A stretch of 64,000 nucleotides of DNA, from NCBI RefSeq assembly GCF_005239225.2, contig NC_133301.1, forward strand, positions 3,683,157 through 3,747,156, given 5' to 3'. Shown here in pieces: positions 21,204-32,165 of this stretch (the stretch's first letter is position 1; every line of letters begins with the position of its first letter). The position numbers were made by a program, and so were the translations under genes. The DNA is from Populus alba. Lineage: Eukaryota > Streptophyta > Magnoliopsida > Malpighiales > Salicaceae. Below the pieces are notes generated by a model. That model saw only the letters and a list, made by a program, of their open reading frames with translations. It did no database searches and had not been told where the DNA came from.

Positions 21204-24116
21204 ATGACTACAGAAGGTACACATACACTCATCCCTAAGCTGACCAAAGACAACTATGATAGTTGGTGCATCAGATTGAAGGCATTTCTTGGGTCACAAG
21301 AGTGTTTGGATATTGTACAAACTGGTTATGATGAACCAGAGTCCAAAGAAAGAGAAGATGCTTTACAAGAGGCACAGAAACAAGCCTTGAAAGTCAACAG
21401 AAAGAAGGACAACAAAGCCAAGACCATCATCTACCAAGGTCTTGATGAAGATACATTCGAGATCATAGCTTCCGCTGAAACATCACATGATATATGGGAG
21501 GCTCTCCAACAGAAATACAAAGGTGCTGACAGAATCAAGAAGATTCGTCTTCAATCTTTGCGAGGTGAATTTGAGTTATTGCAAATGAAGTCCTCGGAGT
21601 CTATTTCTGATTATCACACAAGGATTATGGTGATAGTCAACCAGATGAGGAGAAATGGAGAAGCCATCATCGATGCTCGAATTACTGAAAAAATTTTGAG
21701 ATCCTTAGATCCAAAATTCGATTTTGTTGTTGTCGCAATTGAAGAGTCCAAAGATGTGGACAAGTTGACGGTTGATGACCTTATGAGTTCTTTACAAGCT
21801 CATGAGCAGAAGATCGTAAAGCGAAATGGAGATAAGGCAATTGAGCATGCCTTACAAGCAAAGCTGTCTCTCAAGGACAGATATGAGCAAGGGGAGACTT
21901 CAACAAGTGGTGGATATACCACTCAAGCAGGAAGTCAACAATCCAGAGGAGGATTTCAGAGATTCCAAGGAAGAGGATCTTGGAATACAAGCTTCAGAGG
22001 AAGAGGTGGTAGAAACACCACCAGAGGAGGCAGAGGCCAACATGCATTCACTCCTAGAGGAAGAGGAGGCGGTTACAATAACCGTGACAAGAGGAACATC
22101 CAATGTTATAGTTGCAATCAATTTGGGCACTATAGCACTGAATGCCGATGGAAAGCTCCGTTGGAGATACGTGAGCAAGCCAACTATGTAGAGAAGCATG
22201 ATGGAGAAGCATCTGCATTTCTTGTCCAACAAGGACATGGCGAGAAACAAGAGGACATATGGTATCTAGATACTGGAGCCAGCAATCACATGTGCGGCTA
22301 CCGAGAGTTATTTAGTAATCTAGATGAGACCAAGCAAGGTCTAGTTACTTTTGGAGATACCACAAAGGTTCCATTCAAAGGTAAAGGCAACATCCCAGTC
22401 AAGATGAAGAATGGCGATTCCAGCTACATCGCCGATGTCTATTATGTCCCAGCCATAAAACAGAACCTAATCAGCTTAGGTCAACTTTTGGAGAGAGGCT
22501 ATACTTTTTACTCGGAGAATTGTCATCTGGCAATTAGAGACAATAATTGGAGATTAATGGCCTATGTGAAAATGTCCAAGAATAGGATGTTTCCTTTGAA
22601 CATCCAGTATGATGCAGCAAGGTGCTTGAGTGCCATCACCAACAGTGAAGAATGGCTTTGGCACCTGAGGCTTGGACATCTGAATTTCACGAGTTTGAAG
22701 ATGCTATCAAGCAAGAAGATGGTCAAAGGTTTGCCTCACATTGATCATCCAGAAGAAGTCTGTGAGAGTTGTGTCCTCAGCAAACATCACAGATCCAGTT
22801 TTGCCAAAGAAGTCAACTGGAGAGCAAAAAGGCCACTGGAGTTAGTACACACAGATGTGTGTGGCCCAATCACGCCTATGTCAACTGGACAAAATAGGTA
22901 CTTCCTCACTTTTACTGATGATTTTAGTAGAAAGACGTGGATATACTTTCTGAAGAGGAAGTCAGAAGTATTCAATTGTTTTAAAGATTTTAAAGCAATT
23001 GTGGAGAAGCAAACTGGTTATACGATCAGAACAGTGAGATCTGATCAAGGAGGAGAATATACAGCCAATGACTTTGAAGCCTATTGTACACAACAAGGCA
23101 TCAGACATCAAACAACGCCAGTTTATACACCACAGCTGAACGGTGTAGCAGAAAGGAAGAATCGCACGATTCTTGACATGGCTAGAAGTTTGCTCAAAGC
23201 AAAGAAGCTGCCCAAGCAATACTGGGCTGAAGCTGTATCATGTGCAGTGTATCTGTTAAATCGCTGCCCAACCAGAAGTTTGCAAGGAGTTACTCCAGAA
23301 GAAGCATGGAGTGGTCACAAACCAAGTGTTACTCATCTACGAGTCTTTGGTTGTGTGGCATATGCAAAGATCCCAGATGCAAGAAGGAGAAAGCTTGATG
23401 ATAAGAGCGAGAAATGCATCTTTGTCGGATATGGTGAAAGAAGGATGGGATACAGGCTGTATAATCCTATCACGAAGAAGGTGATTACAAGTAGAGATGT
23501 TATCTTTGAAGAAGATAAATCTTGGGAATGGAATGGTGATGACCAAGAAGCAATCAAATGGATCAATCTTGATTTGATCCTTGAAGGTGAAGAAGTACCA
23601 ACAGTACTTGTCGAAGAATCAATTGTGCCAGCAGCTGAACCACAAAGTCCAGTGTTTATACCAGCAGCTGAACCACAAAGTCCGGTACACAGATTCCCTG
23701 TATTCAACAGGAGGAACACACCAGGAGCATCATCATCAACACCACCATCAGCATCCTCGTCAGAAGGACCAAGAAAGATGCGAAACCTTGAAGAGTTGTA
23801 CGATACCACTCAGGTCATGGAAGATACAACTTTGTTTTGTTTCCATGCAGATAAGGACCCACCAGAAAAGAAGAAAGCAATAGGTGTCAAAAGGGTCTAC
23901 AAGCAGAGAGAAGGCATTGAAGAGAGAAGTGTTCATGCTTGGCATGATATCTCTCGATTGAGTTTAAAGGGGAGATTTGTTGAATTAAACTCAACCTCTA
24001 GATGGTCAAGGAAGGCAACCACCAGCTGCCACCGACCAGCCACCAACCGACCAGCCGCCAGCCACCAGCCGCAGCCGCCAGCCGCCCCCACAGCCGCCAG
24101 CCGCCTTCACACTTGA
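21204..24116 (+). CDS. Gag-protease-integrase polyprotein of copia element (970 aa, no RT)
   Basis: One uninterrupted frame. Residues 1-220 are a UBN2-type Gag. RG-rich sequence follows (about 225-295), then a zinc knuckle [14 protein letters not shown] (about 300-313), an aspartic protease site [10 protein letters not shown] (about 354), and a pre-integrase zinc region with LRLGHLNF and [10 protein letters not shown]. Next is the integrase core with Asp near 551 (DVCGP), Asp near 612 (RSDQGGEY) and Glu near 648 (NGVAERKNR), followed by the copia VFGC and FVGYGE motifs. A ten-residue block AAEPQSPV.. is duplicated near residue 815. After [10 protein letters not shown] the polymerase domains are missing. 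The frame crosses the polypurine tract and ends inside the 3' LTR, so the last 45 or so residues are LTR-encoded. Confidence 0.93.
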   Translation: MTTEGTHTLIPKLTKDNYDSWCIRLKAFLGSQECLDIVQTGYDEPESKEREDALQEAQKQALKVNRKKDNKAKTIIYQGLDEDTFEIIASAETSHDIWEALQQKYKGADRIKKIRLQSLRGEFELLQMKSSESISDYHTRIMVIVNQMRRNGEAIIDARITEKILRSLDPKFDFVVVAIEESKDVDKLTVDDLMSSLQAHEQKIVKRNGDKAIEHALQAKLSLKDRYEQGETSTSGGYTTQAGSQQSRGGFQRFQGRGSWNTSFRGRGGRNTTRGGRGQHAFTPRGRGGGYNNRDKRNIQCYSCNQFGHYSTECRWKAPLEIREQANYVEKHDGEASAFLVQQGHGEKQEDIWYLDTGASNHMCGYRELFSNLDETKQGLVTFGDTTKVPFKGKGNIPVKMKNGDSSYIADVYYVPAIKQNLISLGQLLERGYTFYSENCHLAIRDNNWRLMAYVKMSKNRMFPLNIQYDAARCLSAITNSEEWLWHLRLGHLNFTSLKMLSSKKMVKGLPHIDHPEEVCESCVLSKHHRSSFAKEVNWRAKRPLELVHTDVCGPITPMSTGQNRYFLTFTDDFSRKTWIYFLKRKSEVFNCFKDFKAIVEKQTGYTIRTVRSDQGGEYTANDFEAYCTQQGIRHQTTPVYTPQLNGVAERKNRTILDMARSLLKAKKLPKQYWAEAVSCAVYLLNRCPTRSLQGVTPEEAWSGHKPSVTHLRVFGCVAYAKIPDARRRKLDDKSEKCIFVGYGERRMGYRLYNPITKKVITSRDVIFEEDKSWEWNGDDQEAIKWINLDLILEGEEVPTVLVEESIVPAAEPQSPVFIPAAEPQSPVHRFPVFNRRNTPGASSSTPPSASSSEGPRKMRNLEELYDTTQVMEDTTLFCFHADKDPPEKKKAIGVKRVYKQREGIEERSVHAWHDISRLSLKGRFVELNSTSRWSRKATTSCHRPATNRPAASHQPQPPAAPTAASRLHT
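23966..23977 (+). other. polypurine tract
   Basis: AAAGGGGAGAT lies directly before the TG of the 3' LTR, as needed to prime plus-strand DNA synthesis. It is inside the open frame. Confidence 0.88.
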
Positions 24117-24342
24117 AGGTTGAATTTTCTTATTCTGTTTTTGTGTATAAATAGAGTGCCCAGCTTATGTTATATGTGTGGAGAGAATTGAGAGGAACAC
24201 TAGAAAGAGAAAGAGAGAGAGAGGGCGTGTAATTGTTAAGCTTTTGTGTTTAATTGTAAGCTTCGGATTTTGTAATAAAACCAGTGTGTTTTATCCCCTC
24301 TGAGTGTTTCAAAGCCACCACCAGTGGTTTCTCCCACCAACA
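23978..24342 (+). repeat. 3' LTR of the young copia element
   Basis: 365 bases, TG...CA, almost the same as 20260-20622. It is followed directly by the right GGTTT target duplication (24343-24347) and then the displaced end of the ankyrin gene. Confidence 0.93.
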
Positions 24343-24347
24343 GGTTT

Positions 24348-24537
24348 GGGGGTTTTGCTGGCAAAGCATTGGCTTAGGAAATGGGAATGGAGGCGAAGCA
24401 AGGAAAAAAGAAATAACGAAAGCCCATGTAGCAGCGTTAGTCGCGTTGAAGAACTAAGTATGATGAGAAAAGGCAGCCATGACTCTAGCAATTCAGATGT
24501 TGATAGCTCAGATAAAGGGGGTTACCACTTGTACTAG
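24348..24537 (+). pseudogene. displaced C-terminal coding end of the ankyrin-PGG gene
   Basis: When the element and one target duplication are ignored, the ankyrin frame at 20259 continues here for 62 residues and stops with TAG at 24535-24537. The segment opens with the end of the fourth membrane helix (VLLAKHWLRKW), then a basic stretch (EWRRSKEKR) and a Ser/Asp-rich tail (SSNSDVDSSDKGG). That order fits the cytosolic tail of PGG proteins. It is cut off from its gene by 4.1 kb and can be expressed as part of it only if the element is spliced or read through. Confidence 0.85.
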
Positions 24538-25058
24538 ATGCATGCAGCAAGGTTTAGGCAAACTCTATATCTCAAACTCTTCGATGAAGTCTAGGACTAG
24601 TCCACCAGGTGCAGACCATATCTCATTGTGCAGTACTTAGCCTCTTTCGCTGTAGACAGATACCATTTAGCAGGGTAAATATAGCACGTTCTTTAGTGCT
24701 GATGTTTTATTTAATTACTTTCCATTTACTATCAGCTAGTTCTCAATAAAGACAGGGTTCTTCTCACCTTGAAGATATATGTGTTGTCTAATATTCCATA
24801 TAAGCAAACCATTTTGAAAGCCATGCTCCAATTTCCAAGCACTACGTCTGTTTCTCCTGTATATAAGCCTTTATAGTTTGGAAACATTTATATGGATGTT
24901 AACTGGACTTGGGATATCTTTTTCTTCTTCTTTTTTAGGTTTTAACGTCGCTGCATTCTTTTGTAGCGTTATGTGTGTTCTTATTGAATGCATCGTCCCT
25001 TTCTATTCATGACTCAATCATTTCAATAAGTTGGGCACTTTTTACCATAATTTAAGTT
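24538..25058 (+). other. ankyrin gene 3' region, no other gene seen
   Basis: Contains a candidate polyadenylation signal AATAAA near 24745 and pyrimidine-rich sequence. It is probably the original 3' untranslated region and downstream spacer. Confidence 0.5.
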
Positions 25059-26000
25059 GGTATCAGAGCCTCCTTGGTTCTACGGTCTGTTGCTACACCC
25101 CTCACTTGTTTCTTTCCTGGACTGTTGCTGAGTTTTGTCCAGATTGCTGCTTTTGTTTTTCTGCTATAATTGCAGCTGTTTTTAGTAGCTGCTATTGCTG
25201 TCCCAAATTATTATTCAAAAACTCTTGTTAATATTGATTTCATCTTTAGGATTTTATCATTACGGAGATTATTGTGCGAGGTACGAAGAGAGGGGGACTT
25301 AATTATATGGATGATGCATGCTTTACAAGTGTCTTGACTAGTGAAGGTTCAATCTATGCAAAGAAGCATTAGAATTGGATGTGGCATCATAGGTTTGGTC
25401 ATGCTTCTTTAGATTACATTAATTATTTATTTCCTTGTTTTTTGGATTGTTTTCCTTCGATGTTTCATGATGTTTGTGTTTTGGTAAAAGTTCATCACAA
25501 AACTTATTCTCAAAGTTCTAATAAGATGAACATTTAGTTTGATTCATTTTAATACGTGGGGTCCTGCCTTAGTTTCTACCTTGTCTAGGTATCATTCATT
25601 TATGATTTTTGTTGATGATTATAATATTATGATTTGGCTCTATTTTATGATAATTAGAGGTTAGGTGAATGCTTTCGTTTATTTCATAAGATGATACACA
25701 CTTAATTTTTTGCTAAAATTAAAGTTCTAAGATTCTATAATGGTTGTAAATTTATTGGTTAGAAGTTACATGGTAATTTCCAAGATCATGATATTCTGCA
25801 TGAGAGGGCATGTTCTTTTACACCCTAGCAAAATAGTGCAGAATAAAGAAAAAATTATTATATACTTGAGATTACACGTGTTTGTCTAACTAGTGCTCAT
25901 ATACAACTTACTTCCCAAGGAGACACTTTTATATGCCTTTTATTTTATGAAATGTGTAGCTAGTAGTGTTCTCTACTTCAAACTCATTTAGTAAAACTTT
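25059..26000 (+). mobile_element. decayed copia relic (primer site, pre-integrase and integrase remnants)
   Basis: TGGTATCAGAGCCTCC at about 25061 is a copia primer site. Downstream, interrupted frames give WHHRFGHASLDYINYL (pre-integrase), HFNTWGPALVSTLSRYHSF and FVDDYN (integrase start), then KIKVLRFYNGCKFIG and CSFTPQQNSAE (integrase core, with the Asp-Asn-Gly-Gly motif decayed). Many stops and shifts are present. No LTRs were identified. Confidence 0.7.
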
Positions 26001-27711
26001 CTACTTCTGTTAATAATTACATATTCCACTTATGGAATTTATTCATTCACTCTTTTCTTTATTCTCTTAATAATTACATATTTTTCAATCACCAATTAAT
26101 CAATTAGAATAGCTAAACAATTTACTTGTCATTAATTCAACAACTCAATCACCCCAAAAAGCCCACCCTTTGCCGAAATTCCCATTACCAAGAGGAATGA
26201 AATTTGTTTCTTACTAATTAACCTAATTAATGACTAGCCCAAACATTTATCTCATTAAGAAAAACACAATCAACATAAATCCATGTATTCAAACCATCAT
26301 AACATTAAAAATCCATCTTTACATAATACTAATTCTACTCAATCCAAGAATAAACATAAAAAGCAACACAATGAATCATCATAGAGAGATTTCTTACCCT
26401 TAAAAAACAAAGAATCAAAAATCAAAATAAGTTCCTTCAAATTTTCCTCTAAGCTTAATTTTCATTCTCTAAAAGTACACTTTAACTCTTAAACTCCTTG
26501 TAGAATCCCTAACACCTCAAACCCTCTCTTTAATTACTCAAAACTCTTCCTATTACACCTTTTTTTTTGTGATTTTTCAAGCAATGTTTGCCTATTTTCT
26601 CTATTTTCTTCTCTTGGCCAGCTACAAACTCTTCTTCTTCTTTTTTGTACTGTTGGTAGCTTATAAGAAGGGTTGTCTTGGGCCAATTTTTAATTTGATC
26701 CTTGAAGAAATTTATAGACACTCATTTGTGCTATTTTATTATCTATTTATTGTACTGAACTTGAAAGGTCCTTATCGAACTCAAAAAAATCTAAGACTTT
26801 AACCTAAATTTAAAAAAATATTTTAGAAGATTCCATACAAAATTTGACTTAATCTAATGATCAAATTAAAAGTTGCATGCTACAGCGCAAAACTAGCTAA
26901 TTTGTGAGTTTTCATCAAAAATTTAAATTTTCTTATTTCATTCTTGCATAAATGATATCAATTATTTATTCAATTCTCGATACCATTTTCTTATCTCAAA
27001 TATATTTATACTATATTTTTACAATTTATTTCCTCTATAGACTTATTATCATTCCCTAGTAATGTTTTTGATTTTTAACCGGTGCTCACAGTACAATTCT
27101 TTCTTAAATTTTCTTTTTATTATAACTTATTGCAACTATTTTCTCATACTTAGTACATATTCATTTCAAATTTCCCATACAAATTTAATTTAATTAATCA
27201 TTCATTTTTTTTAACCGGGGTTTACAGCTTTTGATTTAAGTTGTCGACATACGGTTAAATATTCTTCAACCATACCGTCAAAATCAAAATCCATTGCCAA
27301 GTAGTATGCGCAAACTAAGCCTATTCTCGAGTTGTTGTTGAATGCAAATGGGGCACGGGATCTCGTTGCTCCAATGCCAAAACTACAAGTAACTCCACCA
27401 TAACAATCAAGCGGAGCGCGTGGACATTTTCTTCGGCACTTAAGGATACTACATCGGCAATTCACCTGTGGAGACTTCTATATGTCAATCACTAAATAAG
27501 GTTTCAGATTTTGGGACCAAGTTAGTGATGATCACCAGGACTCCATCTTTGGATCAAGTGGCTAATTTGACAAAACTCATTGAGAGGCTTTCGACTTCAC
27601 TCTAGAAAAAGACCATGAGATAACAAAGCTCATGAAGAAACTCGATAGCAGTAACGAGGGAGGCCAAAATTCAGCTACCAAGGCTATATAAGTAGAAGGA
27701 TCAATGTTAAT
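26001..27711. other. AT-rich non-coding stretch
   Basis: No supported gene. An 84-codon minus-strand open frame at 27211-27465 (with DFDFDGMVEEYL) has protein-like composition, but I cannot place it. Two AACCGG(T/G)G(C/T)T(C/T)ACAG phrases at about 27078 and 27215 may be fragments of a retroelement. Confidence 0.45.
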
Positions 27712-28389
27712 TTCTGGGAAATCTACTGGAATCTCTCCTTCGATTGCATTAACGTTAACAGCTTCTCCAATTTCTTCAACAGGTGCCAAGTTGCTCTATA
27801 ATATATATGATCAATGTTAATTTTTCCTTTAAGAGAGAGATTATTGGTTCTTAATTGTGTACAATCCATGAACTCATCTTGAATGTCATGTACTGAACAT
27901 GACTCATAGCATACTTAATTTTAGCTCGTTGCTGAAGCAACAATTACCCCAGGCGGCAAATTCAAAGACTATCAGAGTTTGCATATACATTCATTTGAGC
28001 ATAAATATTGATCAAGTTCATTAAAAATTATGTATTCTCATTGGAAAATGGAGTACTAATACCTGAGAAGGGAGCAATGGTTGATCAACGAATTGGAATG
28101 CAGAATCGACAAATGCATCCAACATTTTCCTGGAAGTGTTTTTAATGCTTTGCGAAACGTCAATCTTCATTTGCAGTTGATGCAGCTCGTTGAAGAAAGG
28201 CTGGTGACATACTAAAACGAGCCATCAGACTTCGTTTACAATATCCCTTAACATTTCAGAGTTCAAGGTCGATTGTCATACCTTAAACGTTGAGGATAGT
28301 GAGGTTTTGAGTCGATCAAAGCTCTCAGAGGCAAAAGGCTTCAGAACTGATCCATTTACTTGCAAAGAAACACAAGAGAATGCTGCCAT
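27712..28389 (-). pseudogene. carotenoid cleavage dioxygenase pseudogene 1 (first three exons only)
   Basis: Minus-strand exons 28282-28389, 28063-28200 and 27712-27795 join in frame with GT-AG borders. They give MAAFSCVSLQVNG..., then MLDAFVDSAFQFVDQPLLPS and NLAPVEEIGEAVNVNAIEG, ending in IPVDFPE. This is the start of CCD1-like enzymes, non-haem iron proteins that cut carotenoids or apocarotenoids. Homology stops at DFPE, just before the conserved GVYIRNGPNP, and nothing downstream continues it. No stop or shift is seen in the three exons, so truncation rather than slow decay seems to have ended the gene. A zaxinone-synthase-like subfamily is possible but unproven. Confidence 0.75.
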
Positions 28390-29121
28390 CAAATTACTTA
28401 CGTATGAGCACCGACGCCCATTGTCCTTGTATTAGCTTAGTAGAGGAAACTACCTCCTGCCCTATTTATTAGCCATGGCTTCATAAACGTTTCAAATAGC
28501 AGCATTCCTGCCTTTTTCATTATTGATTACTATTTTTTTTTTTTTTTGGAAATATTCATTATTGATTATAGCGACGTCATGATCTCCTCAGAGGACGTTG
28601 TCTGATTAATGCTCCCTAACTAAGGCATAACAAGCAAAAGGACTGAATCTACTTGGAAGGGTTGTAAGAATAAGTCTGCTTACAGAGGGAGAAAAGTTCA
28701 ATAGATCACTTTCGATAATGCCATGATGGGTATCAGACAAACTTACTTAAAAAGAAAGTAGGGCTTGGAATATTCTGCTTGAAGGAGAAAAACTATTAAA
28801 CAGATGTATCTTTCAGCAAAATATGGTATATTAGTTGGTGAGATAAGACCGACGGTAGTTACTCCGGATCTTTGCATGTTAAGTTCACCTCACAAAAAGT
28901 AAGTGTAAATATTATCCCTGGTCTATTCAGTTCATTTGCGGACGAATCTGTGCGATCTTTTCGATGTTTTTTTTTTTTTTTAATTTTAAATAAGACACTA
29001 GACTAGAGTATTATTGTGGAATGAATTTAACCTTACTTTACAAAATACTAGTTAATGACTAGTTGCTCTGTGTGTTAGTTCTTGAAGGTTTTCAAACCTA
29101 TGATCTACAAAAAAGGGTATC
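28390..29121. other. upstream region of CCD pseudogene 1, no gene seen
   Basis: Holds the former promoter side of the CCD fragment and short T-runs near 28530 and 28970. Nothing else recognisable. Confidence 0.5.
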
Positions 29122-29139
29122 AAACTGTGATCCCATGCA
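29122..29139. repeat. left 18-bp target duplication of LINE
   Basis: AAACTGTGATCCCATGCA here matches 36543-36560 exactly. The right copy follows the LINE poly(A) tail directly. Confidence 0.93.
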
Positions 29140-30003
29140 AAAAATTGAAGCCATTCATTAAAAAGTGTCAACAGGCCTTTCAACTCTGCCAGGCCCCCGC
29201 CTCCGCCTCCTCCTCGACCACCTGCAGCACCATATCCTTCACCGCTCCCGGATCCAGACCCCGAACCATAACCTGACCCAAGTCCTAATCCAGATCCACC
29301 ACCACCACCTCCTCCCTGCCCTCCACCTCCACCTCCACTAATTGACTGCAGTGTCCTCGCAGCAAAGATCGGGCTCCACCGACCACCAAATCAGCCTCCC
29401 AGCCACTCTCTCCTCCATCTTCGAACCAACAGAGCCGCTTGTAAAGGAGAAGAAGAAGGTGAATCCAAAGGAAAAAGCAGCAGATCAGCTTCTCTCGCTG
29501 CGTGACATCAATATCTGGAGTTTTGCTCGTAAAACACTGAGCAAAGGAGCATCCAGTAAACAATCCCGAACATCTGGCAGCTCACTATGATCAAAGGAAT
29601 TCTCTGTGACTCGACCTCGTAGATGATTCGTGTGGATCGGACCCTAATCGAAGCTCCAGGTCCAATCCCGCCTGCATCGTAGCTTGATTCAATTGGATCT
29701 TGTTATCTTCATCGCCATCAGTACCTGCCTTCACATCAGCAATAAAGGAATTCTTTCCCAGCTGGTTTCGATTTCGGATCTGGTTCATCAGCTTACCAGG
29801 CCAGCCTCCACTCTCCTCCCCTAGAGACAGCCGAACAGAGAAGCAACTATATGGCGAAGGAGATGCCAGTGTTGGTGTTTCGTCCAGTTGGGTTTCTGCT
29901 TCTAAGAAGGAGAGAGGCAGTTAAGAGATATTAAGCTGTTTTAACCAGCTCTGCATCTAGCTACTGCTGGGAAACTTAGTTCCATGATAGCAACAGAAAC
30001 CGT
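29140..30003 (+). other. 5' region of LINE with patchwork of non-LINE-like sequence
   Basis: This segment is inside the target duplication, so it came with the LINE. It holds a CCTCC/CCACC-rich stretch (29190-29340; glycine-rich on the minus strand) and an open frame of 82 codons at 29342-29590. A minus-strand frame around 29620-29690 carries the EAR-like motif LDLELRLG. At 29946-29976, 31 bases are identical to ankyrin exon 2 (19111-19141). No known LINE domain is present. It may act as promoter and 5' UTR. Confidence 0.6.
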
Positions 30004-30012
30004 GTGAACAAC

Positions 30013-32116
30013 ATGATTCGCTCTCAACCCACCATCGCCCTCACGACAAAAAAACCATCAGATCACCATAACAAACACATCCCTCACCCTCACCCTCACC
30101 TGAACATAGCAACCTTAACCTCCCAAAAACTCCCATTCAGGAACCATGCATCTGTCTCTACTACATCCTCTGCCCCCATCTTCAAAGCACCTGACCCTAC
30201 ACCCTGTATCATCACTCCTTATGGCCCAGAACAAGTTAAACTCTTTTTTGAAAGATTTCCCTCGTGGGTGGAATACCAAGATCTGAAAAGAGCATTTTGC
30301 AAGCTTGGTCGAGTTACCAAACTCTTTATATCTACACGAAAGACCGTTCTTGGAAGACGTTTTGGCTTTGTGGACATCTTATCTCCTGTTCCGATATCTG
30401 ATCTATGCGATCAAGCTAACACCATCTGGTTTGATACATATAAGCTGAGAGTGAATCCAGCTAAACTTCACCCCATTAGGCCTCCCCCTACATCGCCAAA
30501 ACCCAGCCCAAAGCCTGTCAAAACACAAAACACAAAGTCTACGTTGCGAGACAACAGATCATTTATTGAGGTTCTCACAAACACAAAACCCCATCCGATC
30601 AGTACGCAAAGAAGAATGATGCAGTATGTATCCACAGATGAAGATAAGGAATGGCTTTATAGGAGTTTGGTAGGGAATATATTGCCCAATGTCGATGTCG
30701 CAACCATGGAGGCAAAAATATTACAAACCGTTGATAACACAGTGAGCTTCAGATTTTTAGGTGCCAGCCAGGGGATCATCACTTTTGTGGACCGGTTGAG
30801 TGTACAACAAGAACAAGCAAAGGAGGGGTCTTTATTGCAATCACTTTTTACTAACCTCAGACAATGGGAAGGAAGCACTAGAGCTCATGATCGATTCGCT
30901 TGGTTAGCAATTTTTGGCCTACCAATGGAAGGCTGGAACAAAAATTGCATTGACATTCTCCTGCAGAGTTGGGGAAACATTATTGGCTATGATACAACAT
31001 GTGTTAGTCAGGGATCCATCTCTGGAATCAGAGTTCTCATTAATACTAGAAAGTTGGAACCTTTGCACGATCAAGTGATTCTCGAGCTTGATGGAACACA
31101 AGTCGATGTTAGCTTGCAAGAAATTAAGGGTGATCTAATCCCCTCACTCACAACAGTCAAGCACTCCATGGATGTCTCTCTCTACACGGAATCTGTGCTA
31201 TCCGATGATGAAACAGGGGAAGTGGAAGTGGAAATTATTCCGGCAGTATCAATTCCCAGGGCTACAAGACCAAATGTTGAGTTTGAATTCTTATGTGCAT
31301 GGGATAACCAGAACCAGGTTGACAACGCATCTCTCACATCTGCCATATCATCGGAGTACCTGCATCCAGAAATCACGGAGGTCTGCAGACATGCAGCTCC
31401 ATCAGACGATTGTATGTACGATTATAGTAACCGTTTGGCTTTGGTTCCTTATGAATATGTTGGGGTGGCTACAACTCAGTGCATAGAGACAGATGTGCAA
31501 CAAACAGGATGTTTTTTCAAGAAATATGGGCTGGACCAGCAAACCGGTTGCATTAGCGAAGATTTGACAATGATGGGCCAAGATGAAAATCCAGAAGCCA
31601 TCCAATATGGGCCAGATATCAAGTGTTATCCCAAGCAGTGGGCCATCTTTTGCCAACTTTATTTCTTCCATTGCAGATCCAATCGAACTGTGTGATTTGA
31701 ATTTACAGAACAGGAGATCCCAACGCAATAAGGCAAGAAAGTTGTCTCGTAAATCTTCATCCTTCAAAAGAAGAAAATCGCGCAAAATGGAAAATCGAAG
31801 CTCTAAACAAGCTGAGATGGGAATCACTGAGTATTCAGTATCCGATAATGGAATCATGAATAGAAATGCTATTATTCGATCTGGAAGGGACCTAGCTAGA
31901 GAGGATGATGCAAGCAGTGTGCAAGTTCTTTTTTCCTCATCAACTAACAAACAAACACCTGAGACTGTGCATCCTGACCCCAGGGATGAAGCGAACTCTT
32001 GCTGGGTGGTGGGAAAAGCAATATTGCAAAGTCATGAGGACAGCCATCTCATGACACAGACACTACAAGGTTTTATTGAAAAAGAGCAGGAGGAGTGGAT
32101 TAGAAGGAAGAAATAG
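30013..32116 (+). pseudogene. LINE ORF1 (RNA-binding, nucleic-acid chaperone type), one frameshift
   Basis: The first frame runs from ATG 30013 to a stop at 31695. Around residues 70-150 it carries an RNA-recognition-type fold (EQVKLFFERFPSWVEYQDL and GRRFGFVDILSP), as in plant LINE ORF1 proteins. Further on is a conserved DUF4283-like region (DRFAWLAIFGLPMEGWNK). Between about 31583 and 31690 the natural continuation moves to another frame (SFANFISSIADPIELCDLNL, then a Lys/Arg-rich stretch) and ends at 32116. A single shift therefore splits ORF1. ORF1 proteins coat LINE RNA and help target-primed reverse transcription. Confidence 0.8.
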
Positions 32117-32165
32117 TGAGCTCACTATTCAGTTCTTGTCCAAGGTATGGTTATTATTCCTTTTG

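Larger units (their letters stand above)
20260..24342 (+). mobile_element. young Ty1/copia element lacking reverse transcriptase (4083 bp)
   Basis: Complete LTR element: TG...CA LTRs of 363 and 365 bases, a tRNA-Met primer site, one long Gag-protease-integrase frame, a polypurine tract and a 5-bp target duplication. The usual copia order ends with reverse transcriptase and RNase H. Here the frame passes from just after the integrase region into a short tail ([17 protein letters not shown]) and then the polypurine tract. The polymerase half is therefore deleted and the element should depend on a relative for reverse transcription. LTR similarity of about 98% by eye points to a recent insertion. 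Confidence 0.93.

Noticed and set aside
23333..23809. 158-codon minus-strand open frame inside the copia polyprotein
   Set aside because: It is the antisense shadow of an intact coding frame.
27211..27465. 84-codon minus-strand frame with DFDFDGMVEEYL
   Set aside because: It was considered as a downstream CCD exon, but none of the expected CCD motifs are present and no splice link to 27712 was found.
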